A stretch of 64,000 nt of DNA from Pycnococcus provasolii. Lineage: Eukaryota > Chlorophyta > Pseudoscourfieldiophyceae > Pseudoscourfieldiales. Below, piece by piece: positions 27,501 through 36,404 of the stretch. Location of the stretch: contig CP150561.1 of NCBI GenBank assembly GCA_049487715.1, forward strand, positions 372,001 to 436,000. Reading direction: 5' to 3'. The number at the start of each line of letters is the position of its first letter. Position 1 is the stretch's first letter. The notes under the pieces are model-generated. The model saw only the letters and a list, made by a program, of their open reading frames with translations, made no database searches and was not told the DNA's origin. The translations under genes and the position numbers were made by a program.

Positions 27501-30500
27501 CAGCTCGCGGTGCGCATTCGTGCCAATGCGTGCGTTCGTGCAGTTGACAGGCTCCGGCTTGTAGATCACCACGCTCAGAAGTTCCGCGGACGTTCCACTT
27601 GCGCCAAAGTTGGTTCCCAAAATCTGCATCGTGCCACCTCGCGTCGCGAGCGGAACGACGCTCGTCACGTTCGGTGGCTGGTACGAAAACGCATTCAAGC
27701 CCGTCGACGCGCTCAGCGTGCCACGCATGTTCAAGCTCGCCGAGTGCAGCTTGCCTGTTCCCTCGCCGGCACGGCAGACGATAATCTGGTTCGGGAGCGT
27801 AACGCGGGCGTCCGTGCAAACGATGCCTCGCTGTGTCGACAGCGTGATGCTTTGGAAGTAGCTCTGGTAGCAGCTCCCCGTGATGGGCCCGAATCCCGTT
27901 CCCACGATCGTGATGTCGCTGCCCTCGGTCGTACTCCTGGAAATGCTCTTGACTGTCATGCTCTCGTACGAAAACTTCGCCGCAGGCGCGGGATCGTTGA
28001 CCTGGTTCGTCGCGTTCACAAACACGTCCAAGTTCGTTCCGACATTGATCGCCGCTTGACACTTCACCTGCTGATGCGGGATGAGCATTGTGGAGGTGAT
28101 GCACCGAATGGGACCACACGTGTCGTCACCCGGTCCTTGGAACGCGATCGACAAACCGTTGCTATCAGGCCCGAAGTTGGTGCCCGAAATGAAAACATCT
28201 TGGCCAGGCCCGGTGAGGTCGGGGAATACCGCCGTCACCGTCGGCTTGGGGTACGCGAACGTGCCCACGCCGGTTTTTCCGCTCTCCTGACCCGACACTC
28301 TCGCAATCACGTCAAGCGACTGCCCGGCACCTGGGCCGACGTAGCATGTCACGCGCGTGCCGTGCGTCGTCACGTTCGCGTTACCGCACGGGTACGAGAT
28401 GCCCGTGACGGGGCTGAATATCTTGAAGGACTCGACCCACGGCGATCCATTCAAGCCCTCGCCTAGCGGTCCAAAATTAGCACCGGCAATCACCACCATG
28501 CCACCGTCCGTGGTGGGTGGGCTCGTGTGCGGGCTCGTAGCTCCGGTGATTCCCTGTATCGCCGGTGGCCTGAATGCCACATTACGAGCTGCAAGGCTTA
28601 TGGAAAACGCAGCCGGACGTCCGTTGATGGTCAAATTCAGCAGGTTGTCCACGCCTCCGGTGCACTGCGGCATCTCAAACTCGAAATTCTGGAACCCCGC
28701 GCCATCCGGCGATCCCACGTTCGTCGTCAGCGGGCTGATGTGCGTGCGTGTGACGCCCCTCCACGTGCTTACCATGCTCGCTACGATGCCCTGGTGCACC
28801 ATGCCAAACTCTCTGCCCGTGATCGTGAGGCGCTCTCCCCCACCTGCGAGCTGCGCGGACAGTGCAGTCACGACAGGCTCCAGGAATCCAAACTTGTCCT
28901 TGCCAGTCGCCCCACTCGGCTGGTTGTCTATGTACACCACAACATCCATCAGTCCGTCGCCCGCTAAATCGACGTCGGCGTACGTGCCGCCGTTGCCGTA
29001 CTTGGTGAGATGCATGGGACTCGCATGGCACTTGATGGTGTTCACCTCCGTGATATTCGGATACGTGCACGTGGAGTTGCCCAACTTGACGAGCGTCACC
29101 TGCGAGCCATTCACGGGACCGAACACGGCACCCTTAATCGTAGCCACGCCGCCTGACGCCGGCAAGTGCGTGACGTTGTGCACCTCCGGGGCTGTGTACG
29201 AGAACACGTCGTTCACGTTCTGCACGCCGTTCACGACGATCGAAAGGCTCTTGTTCGCACCCAAAATCTGCGGCGTCGTGCAGATCAATTCGGTGTGCGG
29301 CGTCACGAGACCGACGTAGATGCACGGCGTTCCGCCAATCGAAATGCTAATCAGGCTAAGCTCGTCGCCGAACGAGTTGCCCTTGATGGTAATGTTCTCG
29401 CCAGGGAGCTGGTTCATCGGAACAATCTGCGACACGGACGGCGGCGCGTAGCTGAATTTGCCCGTTCCCGTGCCGGCGTCCGTCTCCGTGTTGATGCGAA
29501 TGAAGGCATTCAAGTTCTTGCCCGTTCCCGGGCCCACCGTGCACGTAATTTCGCTGCCGGCGACGGACACCGTGTGACCGGAGCACGGCAGAGAGTCGAT
29601 GCGTGCCTGATTCAGGCTCGCACTTCCCGCAGGCCCGAAATTTCGACCCTTGATGGTAATCAACCCTCCGCTCGTGGGTGGGCTCGACACGGACTCGATG
29701 CGAGGTCCCACAAAGTTCAGCAAGCCGTGTCCGGTGGTACCCGCGCTCACGCCGCGGATCGTCAGGTCAACATTCAAGCCGATCGAGCTTGACACGGGTG
29801 CGGGAACTTCAAAGACAATCTGCGTGTCCGCGATCGTGACCTGCGGCGTGGGGTACACATAAGTATTCAGCAACGAGCGGCGGCCGCCATCCGCCGCCAT
29901 CAGCCGACGCCCGGTTGCCGGCGGATACACGGTGGATCCCGAGTACGCCAAAAAATAAGTGGTCCCCGTGAACGGTCCCACGGGCCCGAAGAATTGCCCC
30001 GTGATGGTAATCTTACCGCCAAAGAAGCTCGCCTCGCTGACATTCGAAACGATAGGCACCGCGTAGTCGTAGTTGAACGTCGCTGTCTGGCCACCCACTG
30101 TAACACTGGAGGCGAGATTGGTGATCACCGCGTTGTCCAGCCTCGCGGGCGCCGTGCACTTGATGTGCGTGTGCGGTGTCGACACCACGGGGGATGTGCA
30201 AGCGGACCCGCCGATGCTCACGCTGATTGTTTGCGTCGCACCGTTCAGAGGGAGCTTGCACAGCCCGCCTGTGGAAGATCCCGTGGCACCGGGACCGCAT
30301 CCGAAATCGCTGCCTTGGATGGTGATGGTTGCACCGCCAAAAAAGCTCACCTTGTTCTGCGAAACCACCGCGGGACTCGCGTACCGGAATGCATTCAGCC
30401 CAGAGCCCTGGAGCTGACCATTCACCGGGTTCGTCGTGAGCGTGTTCTGCCCACCAATCGCAAACGACACGTCGTGATCCTTGCCCGAACCTTCGCCAAG

Positions 30501-33500
30501 CAGGCACTGCATCGTCGTATGCGCGGTGATCACCTTCGAAAATAAACATACGGCGCCGCCGAACGTCACAGAGCCGGCAATGTTACCCGCGGGCCCGAAA
30601 TTCGTGCCCGTGACGGTGATCCACGCATTCTGCGTGCCATCGTGGCCCGTGTACGTCCAGTTCGGCTGAGGTCCCGTCGTGGGAACGCTCACCGACGTGA
30701 TGGCCGGGGCGATGTAATTGAATACGGTGCCGGATGTCGCCGACTCGCCCGCAATCTGCACACGAATCGTGTGTCCCGTTCCGATGCCCGCACCCACGTC
30801 GCATTCAATCGTCGTGTGAGACGTAATAGCGCAGTTCGTTCCCGTGTGGTACACGCCCGTGGAGTTTCGAATCTCCACCAACTGCAGATTCGCGGTATCG
30901 GGCCCGAAATTCGTGCCCGTGATAATCGTCCTGCCGCCAGCCGTGGCAATCGACGTCGCAGATGTGATCGTGGGGCTCGCGTACTTAAAATAAAGCACGG
31001 GCGACGCCACCGCCGTTGACTGCAGCGAGTTGTAGCTCATGTGCACCGCGAATGGGATGAACCGAACGCCGGCGGGGATGGTGATCTGCAGCTCGTTGTT
31101 CAGCGTCGTGATGGTGGGATTCGCGGTCGTCAGAATGCCGTTGTTCCACACCACGCGCGTCACCTTCGTGCCTCCGAGCGGCCCGAGACGCGAGCCCGTA
31201 ATTGACAGCACGCCACCCGACGTGGGAAGCTGGTTCGGCACGCGTGCCACGGCTGGCGACGTCGTCGTGTCCGTCACGGTGGTGTACGTCGGCGTGACGT
31301 ACTTGAACGAGTTCTGACCCGTGGTGCCCGAGTCGACCGTCACGGTACCCTGAGTCAGCGTCAACTTCACGCTGAGGTTCTCCCCCAAACCTGGCGGGAT
31401 TTGCGCCGTCACGGACGTGGCGGTCGTCGAGCCTGTCGGAACCACCGCAGTCACGCCCGTGGCCGTGGTGAAGTCGGCGGTGAAGCACGTCGTCAGGTCA
31501 GCTTTCGCGCAGATCTGCACGACGGGAGCCAGCGTCGCGCTTCCCAGGTTCGTTCCCGTGATGGTCAGCGGGTCGACGTTCGTGTCGCTCGCGAACATGC
31601 TAATGTCCGCAACGCTAGTCACCACCGGCCCCGCGTACGACAGCTTGCCATTTCCGCTCGTGCCACTCGTCTTGCCGCTGATCGTCACGAGCACGTCGCG
31701 CGCGCTCGTGTGGCATAGCGTTGGGCATGTCACCGTCGCGACAATAGAAGTGTGGCTCGCGACGGTGGGACCCGCTGCCGTCTCCGTAACGCCGCCGTAC
31801 GTGATCTGCACCACCGCGCCGGTGCCCGGAGCGCCGAAATTCTCCCCCGTGATGGTGAACGTGCCACCGAACACGGAAGGTGCCACGGAGATGGATGACA
31901 CGACGGGGTCTGCATAGTGGAACAGATTCACCGACGCACTCTGCTGCCCGTTCACCGTCACGGTGATGGCGTATGGTCCTCCGATGCCCGCCGTTGGCAT
32001 CGTAGCCGTGATAAGCGTGTCCGACACCACCTGGATGTTCGTCAGTGCGATGGCATTCGCGAGACCGGACACGCCGGTCGTCGTCGCTGGCCCAAATCCG
32101 TTGCCGGTGATGTTGAACGGACCACCCTGCGTCGCCGCTGGCGTCACCGCCGTGATGACGGGGCCGGAGTAGGTGAAGATGTTCGCCGCCGTGCCCTGCG
32201 CGGCGTTGTTCAGCGTTCGACCGTCATTCGTTAGCGTGAGAGCGATAGGATTGTTCACACCCGATCCGGCGGGTGCATCGCACGTGAGCGTGGATGGGCC
32301 GGTTGACTGCGCCGGGCTCGTGGTGATTTTGACGTTCGTGCATGCCACGCCGGGCGGATTGCCAATCATAACGCTGATGGGCGCCGTCCCACCTGTCGGC
32401 GTGACGGGGCCAAACGAGTATCCAGAAATCTGAACGTTGCTCCCCGTCGTTGCGGGAAGTCCGCCACCCGTCTTTTGTATCGCCGTCGCCGTCGGGTAGC
32501 TCACCGACAGCTTGTTCACGCCCGTGTTCAACGACGTGCGCACGCCGTCGTAGATGGTGACGTACACGCTGGTTTCGATGTAGATCCCCTCGGGGAGATT
32601 GCATCGGATCTCCACGTCCGCGGTGAACACCTGCGGGCTCGTGCACTGGACCTTCGTGCCGCAGCTGTACGTCGTGCAAACCTCAACCTTCGCATTCGGG
32701 TACCCGATAGTCGTGTCAAAGTAGTTGAGCGACCTAGTTCCGTCCAAGTCGCTGAAGCGTGGACCAAATCGCGTTCCGGAGATGGTCATCACCTGCGTGC
32801 CGCTACCAGCGTACATAACTCCCTGCCCCGCGACACCTCCCGTTGTAGCGTCAGTGCCTTTAACAGGTGTGGTGGAGGTAATCTTAGATCCGATGATGGG
32901 CCCGCCGTACGAGAAGATGTTCGTCGACGTCTTCTCGATACCGTTAATCTTCAGCGTCACCGGGAGACCGGCGCCCGTCTTCGGGGTGGGATGCCGTGCG
33001 GGTGTTTTGGAGATTTGTGCCGTCGTTGCCGACGTTATCGTGCCGGTGTTGTCCGTCACCTGTGTGCCGTCAATCTTAAACCACTCCAACGAGGTTGCCG
33101 TGCCCCACTGCCGTGCATTCCCGAAGTTGATATCGCTGCCAAGGTTGCGGCCGACGAAAGTCATAAGCGGAGCCGCGGGATTGCCCGGCTCGCCAAACTG
33201 GCTTCCCTCCAACTGACCCGTGATCACGGGACCCTCGTACGTAAAGGTGGTGTACACCGCACTCTGCAGGTTGATGCTGTTCGACACCTGCACCTGAAGA
33301 ACAAGCTGTGGACTGATCGTCGCCGCCGCCTGCATTTGCGTGTAGTCGTCGATGTACATCTGCATCTCAGTATCCACCACCGTCACCTCAGGCATGCACT
33401 TGCGCGTACTGCAAAACGTCGTCACAAGGCCCGCGCCGTAGCGTGCAACCATCCCAGGGACGGAGGTAACTGCTGCGGTGGCGCTGATCGTCGCGTCCAC

Positions 33501-36404
33501 CTGCTTCGCAGGCGCATCCGTTCCCACCAGCAGTACGATATTGGTCGACGTGCCGGAGCGCAGCGGACCAAAATTACGACCTGTGATGGTTACGATGCCG
33601 CCGAAGAGGTTTGGCGATGTCGTGGCCGTGATCACCGGACCTTCGAACTGAAATTTGCCCGTACCGTCCGTATTCGACTGCCCGTTGACCGTCAACGTCA
33701 CGTCGAATAGCTTGTTCACATCCGCGGCGGTCGTCAGCGTAGCGGCGGGCATCGTGCACTGGATCACGGTGTTCGCCGTCGTCACCGACGGGTTCGAGCA
33801 GGTGATCGTCGTGCCGCCACCCTGCGGCGTGGCTGTGACGGTAATCAGGTTAGACGCCGTCGTTGTCGGGCCGTAGTTCGTTCCCGTGATGATGGCTGTG
33901 TATCCAAAGGCGCTTGCACGGAACAGCGCGGTGATCGTCGGGGCGTTGTAGCTGAACTTCGTACCCCCGTCCGTCGATGTCACACCCCTCACGCTAACCT
34001 CCACGGGAAGGTTTTTCCCGGTTCCCGATGCAGCCGTGCACTCAATCTTCGTGTGCGCCACCGTCACCGTCGGATTTGCGCAAACCTGACTCGCGACGAT
34101 TACGCTGCCACCCGCGCTTGCGAGCAAGTTGGTATTGCCCACCACGCCAAAGGACGTGCCCGTGATCGTCACCGTACCTCCAGCCGTGTCCACGGATGTC
34201 GTGCTGGTGATGGACGGCTTCGTGTACGCAAATACGGCGGCGACGGGCCCTCTGCGGTCGCTAACCGTCACCTCAACAGTGAGCGAGCTTCCCGCACCCT
34301 CGCCGAGCGTGCACTCCAGCTTGGTCTCCGCAACGGTCACCACGATATTCGTGCATTCTATCGACCCGATCACCACGCGCGTCACCAGGTTGGGTGACGT
34401 GGGTCCAAATTTGGTCCCCGTGATCGTCACGGTGCCTCCGCTCGTAGGAACGCTCGTCGCACTCGTCACCGTGGGAAGCTTGGTGAGCGCCGTGAAGTAG
34501 AAAGACCGCGAGAGCGTGTTGCCGCTCTTGCCCGTTGGATCCGTGGCGACAAACGAAACCACTCGCTCGATGTCGCCGCTGGTGACGGTTATGCGAACGG
34601 TGCGCATCTTTGCCTGGTAGTTGGCCTTTGAGGAGTCGCCGGTGAGCGTGAGCACGCAACCGCTGAAAGACGCGACAATTTCCGGGTGCATGTCCGACAC
34701 CGTGAGCACGTCGCCCGATGCACATCCCGTGGCAATCGTGATAGTTGCCTTGCTCACCATCGCGCTGTCGGGGTCGGTCACCACGAGCGTGGACTGAACG
34801 AGAGCAGACTTGGCGACGGACGTTAGGCTCGACACGGTGCCCGTGAGCGTCGTGCCGTCGAGCACTGTCGAGAACTGCACCTCGCGCGTTCCGGTTGCAG
34901 TGCCACCGGCGCCGTCCGTGACCGTGAACGTCATGACGCGCTTGCCCGTCGAGGCATCCTCCGCCGTGTTCGAGTACGAGACGAGCCGAAGCGCCGCCTG
35001 GTAGTCCGCCAGAGTCGCTCCTCCCGTCAGGGTGAGCACGCCGGTTGCGGCGGCGTAGCTCGACGTCACGGTGCTGCCCGCGCCAACGAGAAGGGTGTCC
35101 TTGCCCGACTCGAAGCCCGTGGTCACCGCCACGGTCGCGGAGGCGAGCGTCGTGTGGTCCGCATCGCTCAGCGTGATTTGGTTGTCAAGAACGATCGCCG
35201 TATCTCCCTCGCCATACGTCGCGGCGGTCGTGTACGTGCCCATCGTCAGCACGGGGAGCTGGTTCACGCTCTGCACAGCCAGCGACATCGTCTTCGACGG
35301 GCCAGTGAGCCCCTCGACGTCAGTGAGTGTCCACGCGATGGTGCGCGTTCCCGTGGTGATGTCCTTCTGCGCATTTTCGTACGTAATGCCTCGCAGCAAT
35401 TCTGTGTACACCTTCCGCCGTGCCACTCCGCTGAGCGTGAGCGTGCCCGTCGTGTTGCTCCACGTCGACGTCAAACCAAGAAGCGTGATGCCGTCCTCAC
35501 TTTTGACCTTTGTAACGTCCTCGCCAAAGGCTAAAAAGTCCTTCGTCGAGTCGAAGTTGGCAGTGATCTGTATCGTGGCAGACTGAAGGTCGAACGAGTC
35601 CGCGTCGTTCGCCGAAATGCTGCTGTCCAGCACCTTCTTCCCGGTGCCTTCGTTGTACGTGGCGGAAGTCGCCGAGAGAGCCACCTCCGGCGCGTTATTC
35701 ACGAGCACAATGTTCAGCCGCTTCGTCGCGCTCGCTTGCGCTCCCTGGTCGTCCGTCACGGTGAACGTGATGGCGCGCTGCTCAATACGCGGCGTCGACG
35801 ACGGGTTTAAGAACGTTGTTGTGCGCAGCACCGCCTGATACTCCGCAGCCGTGGCCGTGCCTTGCAGCGTGTACGTGCGTGTCGTCGTATTGTACGGGAA
35901 CGGTCTGTTCAAGCCGTTGAACACCTGGCTTGCGATCTCGTCCAAGGTCATCTCGAACGGCTCTGTGATGATAACCGTCGCGCTGACAATGGGCCGCGTC
36001 GACGATATGATGAGGTTCGGGTCTACGTACGTTGTGTACGCCGCGGAGCGCTCTGTGTAACTCGACACGCCCGGGCTCGTGCCTATGGTAGGCGCAGCGC
36101 TTGCTGTGCTTACGGGCCAAGCGGCGAGCACGGCGAGAAGCGCCGCAAGCATCCAAGAGGGTCCGCTTCTCAACCACGACTCCGCACTCCGAGGTCGGCA
36201 AGAAAAATGCCGTCGTCTTCGTTCTTTCAACGCCGGCGTGGGTCCTAATCTGTGTGCAGCCGACGACGACGTCTTCTGCGTGCAGCTCTCTCTGACGTCT
36301 GCAAGCTCAAGCGAGAGCGAGCCCACTGCTGAAAGTGGGCTCAAACTACTCATGTCAGAAGCCCACGAGATGAGCCCAGAGTCACCCAGCCATGAGTCAG
36401 GCAT
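24501..36404 (-). CDS. Giant membrane protein with 4 cadherin-like and 30 IPT/TIG repeats
   Basis: The frame of 3967 codons has no stop or visible intron. ATGs exist at 36404 and 36152. The latter opens a good signal peptide (MLAALLAVLAAWPVSTASAA), so residues before it may be 5' leader. Four cadherin-like repeats of about 125 residues come first (for example YNEGTGKKVLDSSISANDAD). From about residue 645 to 3690, 30 IPT/TIG Ig-fold units follow, each with a variant of GGTVTITGTNFGP and a C..PTV start. Next is a cysteine motif, GCTDAAAANFDQFATVDDNT, repeated in degenerate form (GCTRSLSPNFNVKANEDDGS), then a SEA-like segment. A single membrane helix (residues about 3865-3888) precedes a tail beginning KVCCGG. 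This is a cell-surface adhesion or receptor architecture. TIG-rich membrane proteins such as animal fibrocystin sit on cilia, but localisation here is unknown. The gene converges on nothing: VAMP lies downstream on the same strand. Confidence 0.93.
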   Translation of the reverse strand: MPDSWLGDSGLISWASDMSSLSPLSAVGSLSLELADVRESCTQKTSSSAAHRLGPTPALKERRRRHFSCRPRSAESWLRSGPSWMLAALLAVLAAWPVSTASAAPTIGTSPGVSSYTERSAAYTTYVDPNLIISSTRPIVSATVIITEPFEMTLDEIASQVFNGLNRPFPYNTTTRTYTLQGTATAAEYQAVLRTTTFLNPSSTPRIEQRAITFTVTDDQGAQASATKRLNIVLVNNAPEVALSATSATYNEGTGKKVLDSSISANDADSFDLQSATIQITANFDSTKDFLAFGEDVTKVKSEDGITLLGLTSTWSNTTGTLTLSGVARRKVYTELLRGITYENAQKDITTGTRTIAWTLTDVEGLTGPSKTMSLAVQSVNQLPVLTMGTYTTAATYGEGDTAIVLDNQITLSDADHTTLASATVAVTTGFESGKDTLLVGAGSTVTSSYAAATGVLTLTGGATLADYQAALRLVSYSNTAEDASTGKRVMTFTVTDGAGGTATGTREVQFSTVLDGTTLTGTVSSLTSVAKSALVQSTLVVTDPDSAMVSKATITIATGCASGDVLTVSDMHPEIVASFSGCVLTLTGDSSKANYQAKMRTVRITVTSGDIERVVSFVATDPTGKSGNTLSRSFYFTALTKLPTVTSATSVPTSGGTVTITGTKFGPTSPNLVTRVVIGSIECTNIVVTVAETKLECTLGEGAGSSLTVEVTVSDRRGPVAAVFAYTKPSITSTTSVDTAGGTVTITGTSFGVVGNTNLLASAGGSVIVASQVCANPTVTVAHTKIECTAASGTGKNLPVEVSVRGVTSTDGGTKFSYNAPTITALFRASAFGYTAIITGTNYGPTTTASNLITVTATPQGGGTTITCSNPSVTTANTVIQCTMPAATLTTAADVNKLFDVTLTVNGQSNTDGTGKFQFEGPVITATTSPNLFGGIVTITGRNFGPLRSGTSTNIVLLVGTDAPAKQVDATISATAAVTSVPGMVARYGAGLVTTFCSTRKCMPEVTVVDTEMQMYIDDYTQMQAAATISPQLVLQVQVSNSINLQSAVYTTFTYEGPVITGQLEGSQFGEPGNPAAPLMTFVGRNLGSDINFGNARQWGTATSLEWFKIDGTQVTDNTGTITSATTAQISKTPARHPTPKTGAGLPVTLKINGIEKTSTNIFSYGGPIIGSKITSTTPVKGTDATTGGVAGQGVMYAGSGTQVMTISGTRFGPRFSDLDGTRSLNYFDTTIGYPNAKVEVCTTYSCGTKVQCTSPQVFTADVEIRCNLPEGIYIETSVYVTIYDGVRTSLNTGVNKLSVSYPTATAIQKTGGGLPATTGSNVQISGYSFGPVTPTGGTAPISVMIGNPPGVACTNVKITTSPAQSTGPSTLTCDAPAGSGVNNPIALTLTNDGRTLNNAAQGTAANIFTYSGPVITAVTPAATQGGPFNITGNGFGPATTTGVSGLANAIALTNIQVVSDTLITATMPTAGIGGPYAITVTVNGQQSASVNLFHYADPVVSSISVAPSVFGGTFTITGENFGAPGTGAVVQITYGGVTETAAGPTVASHTSIVATVTCPTLCHTSARDVLVTISGKTSGTSGNGKLSYAGPVVTSVADISMFASDTNVDPLTITGTNLGSATLAPVVQICAKADLTTCFTADFTTATGVTAVVPTGSTTATSVTAQIPPGLGENLSVKLTLTQGTVTVDSGTTGQNSFKYVTPTYTTVTDTTTSPAVARVPNQLPTSGGVLSITGSRLGPLGGTKVTRVVWNNGILTTANPTITTLNNELQITIPAGVRFIPFAVHMSYNSLQSTAVASPVLYFKYASPTITSATSIATAGGRTIITGTNFGPDTANLQLVEIRNSTGVYHTGTNCAITSHTTIECDVGAGIGTGHTIRVQIAGESATSGTVFNYIAPAITSVSVPTTGPQPNWTYTGHDGTQNAWITVTGTNFGPAGNIAGSVTFGGAVCLFSKVITAHTTMQCLLGEGSGKDHDVSFAIGGQNTLTTNPVNGQLQGSGLNAFRYASPAVVSQNKVSFFGGATITIQGSDFGCGPGATGSSTGGLCKLPLNGATQTISVSIGGSACTSPVVSTPHTHIKCTAPARLDNAVITNLASSVTVGGQTATFNYDYAVPIVSNVSEASFFGGKITITGQFFGPVGPFTGTTYFLAYSGSTVYPPATGRRLMAADGGRRSLLNTYVYPTPQVTIADTQIVFEVPAPVSSSIGLNVDLTIRGVSAGTTGHGLLNFVGPRIESVSSPPTSGGLITIKGRNFGPAGSASLNQARIDSLPCSGHTVSVAGSEITCTVGPGTGKNLNAFIRINTETDAGTGTGKFSYAPPSVSQIVPMNQLPGENITIKGNSFGDELSLISISIGGTPCIYVGLVTPHTELICTTPQILGANKSLSIVVNGVQNVNDVFSYTAPEVHNVTHLPASGGVATIKGAVFGPVNGSQVTLVKLGNSTCTYPNITEVNTIKCHASPMHLTKYGNGGTYADVDLAGDGLMDVVVYIDNQPSGATGKDKFGFLEPVVTALSAQLAGGGERLTITGREFGMVHQGIVASMVSTWRGVTRTHISPLTTNVGSPDGAGFQNFEFEMPQCTGGVDNLLNLTINGRPAAFSISLAARNVAFRPPAIQGITGATSPHTSPPTTDGGMVVIAGANFGPLGEGLNGSPWVESFKIFSPVTGISYPCGNANVTTHGTRVTCYVGPGAGQSLDVIARVSGQESGKTGVGTFAYPKPTVTAVFPDLTGPGQDVFISGTNFGPDSNGLSIAFQGPGDDTCGPIRCITSTMLIPHQQVKCQAAINVGTNLDVFVNATNQVNDPAPAAKFSYESMTVKSISRSTTEGSDITIVGTGFGPITGSCYQSYFQSITLSTQRGIVCTDARVTLPNQIIVCRAGEGTGKLHSASLNMRGTLSASTGLNAFSYQPPNVTSVVPLATRGGTMQILGTNFGASGTSAELLSVVIYKPEPVNCTNARIGTNAHRELLCDFAEGSGGGYDVVVTVDGQTSGDTGLKKFAYARPVVESITPAVQPKGETTTQLTIVGRNFGQDVSKLNVTVGNHPVDLTSIRLIITERQGAALATEEIRVTAPFAAGQNLPVIVTCDGLKNDMENSPNAKFSYSAPFITEVEPVETQGGPTIVRGGNLGPLGPVHKVILDNRTCANPIVIKENTEIQCEAPRGYGANLNAFVQITEFTGTGSADTGNGKFRYRCPQIVRLVADKGRASEGKTGQMMTLIGRSFGHNTSAMTLTVGRDSWTTPGEAIVFPFPDLVPDSAGQYRIRAPVPVGFGSDMNVTIDVAGQDNMFKCASATEGNLAEAQKFSYSPPIIRSSTSASTAGGEVTVTGENFGPLCGGGGAQEDCDGQIGPIVVYGWQGGSTVHTCTGGKVVASNVRIACNLTAGEGKNLDMELSIGGMSSGRTTSDAARYSYSLPQVYGITPNVVETGTRVTVTGENFGVVGSQVRATVTRALPSGREAYLSVDGVEFLDNHTRFAFDMPLGSGTGLALQIELPVLVESSNPTLFAQASPDREDRPLFSFAPPTIISATPVSTSGGRTTITGKGFGVAGATGKNAVTSVSIAGLPAYGVNVTKAGTQIECDVAPGVGKDQRISVAVNFQESVGGDTAFRYATPAVLDVLPASALPGTVVTVRGVNFGSSNDLGVVKVFFGDYESKAVSVKVSHFDITCEVPQGKGIAVPVVVQVAEQPSPATSAKPFTFVFSGCTDAAAANFDQFATVDDNTCRILGCTRSLSPNFNVKANEDDGSCIKDPANFTMTLRLDYQKEYLINREKYDRLVAQEIGQTLKIESARVSVVAHRSGSTVLDLQIADLPNSTAADALNRLEQLVLTSRFDFSFATLLKINVPEQAGVEKRDIMTKAAEPPVSEASIIALCVGVFVVFVFAIFWKRIMVTCVKVCCGGAPEEDIRMDVVGYQQAGAPYNYNQAAGGYYQTSGRVAPGDPLLGGAPAPAGPEQLRLESAEAVAARK

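Noticed and set aside
27000-28466. A 488-codon frame opposite the giant TIG gene, and a similar 541-codon one at 24543-26168
   Set aside because: Arg/His-rich translations with no domain, caused by codon bias of the strong TIG frame on the other strand.
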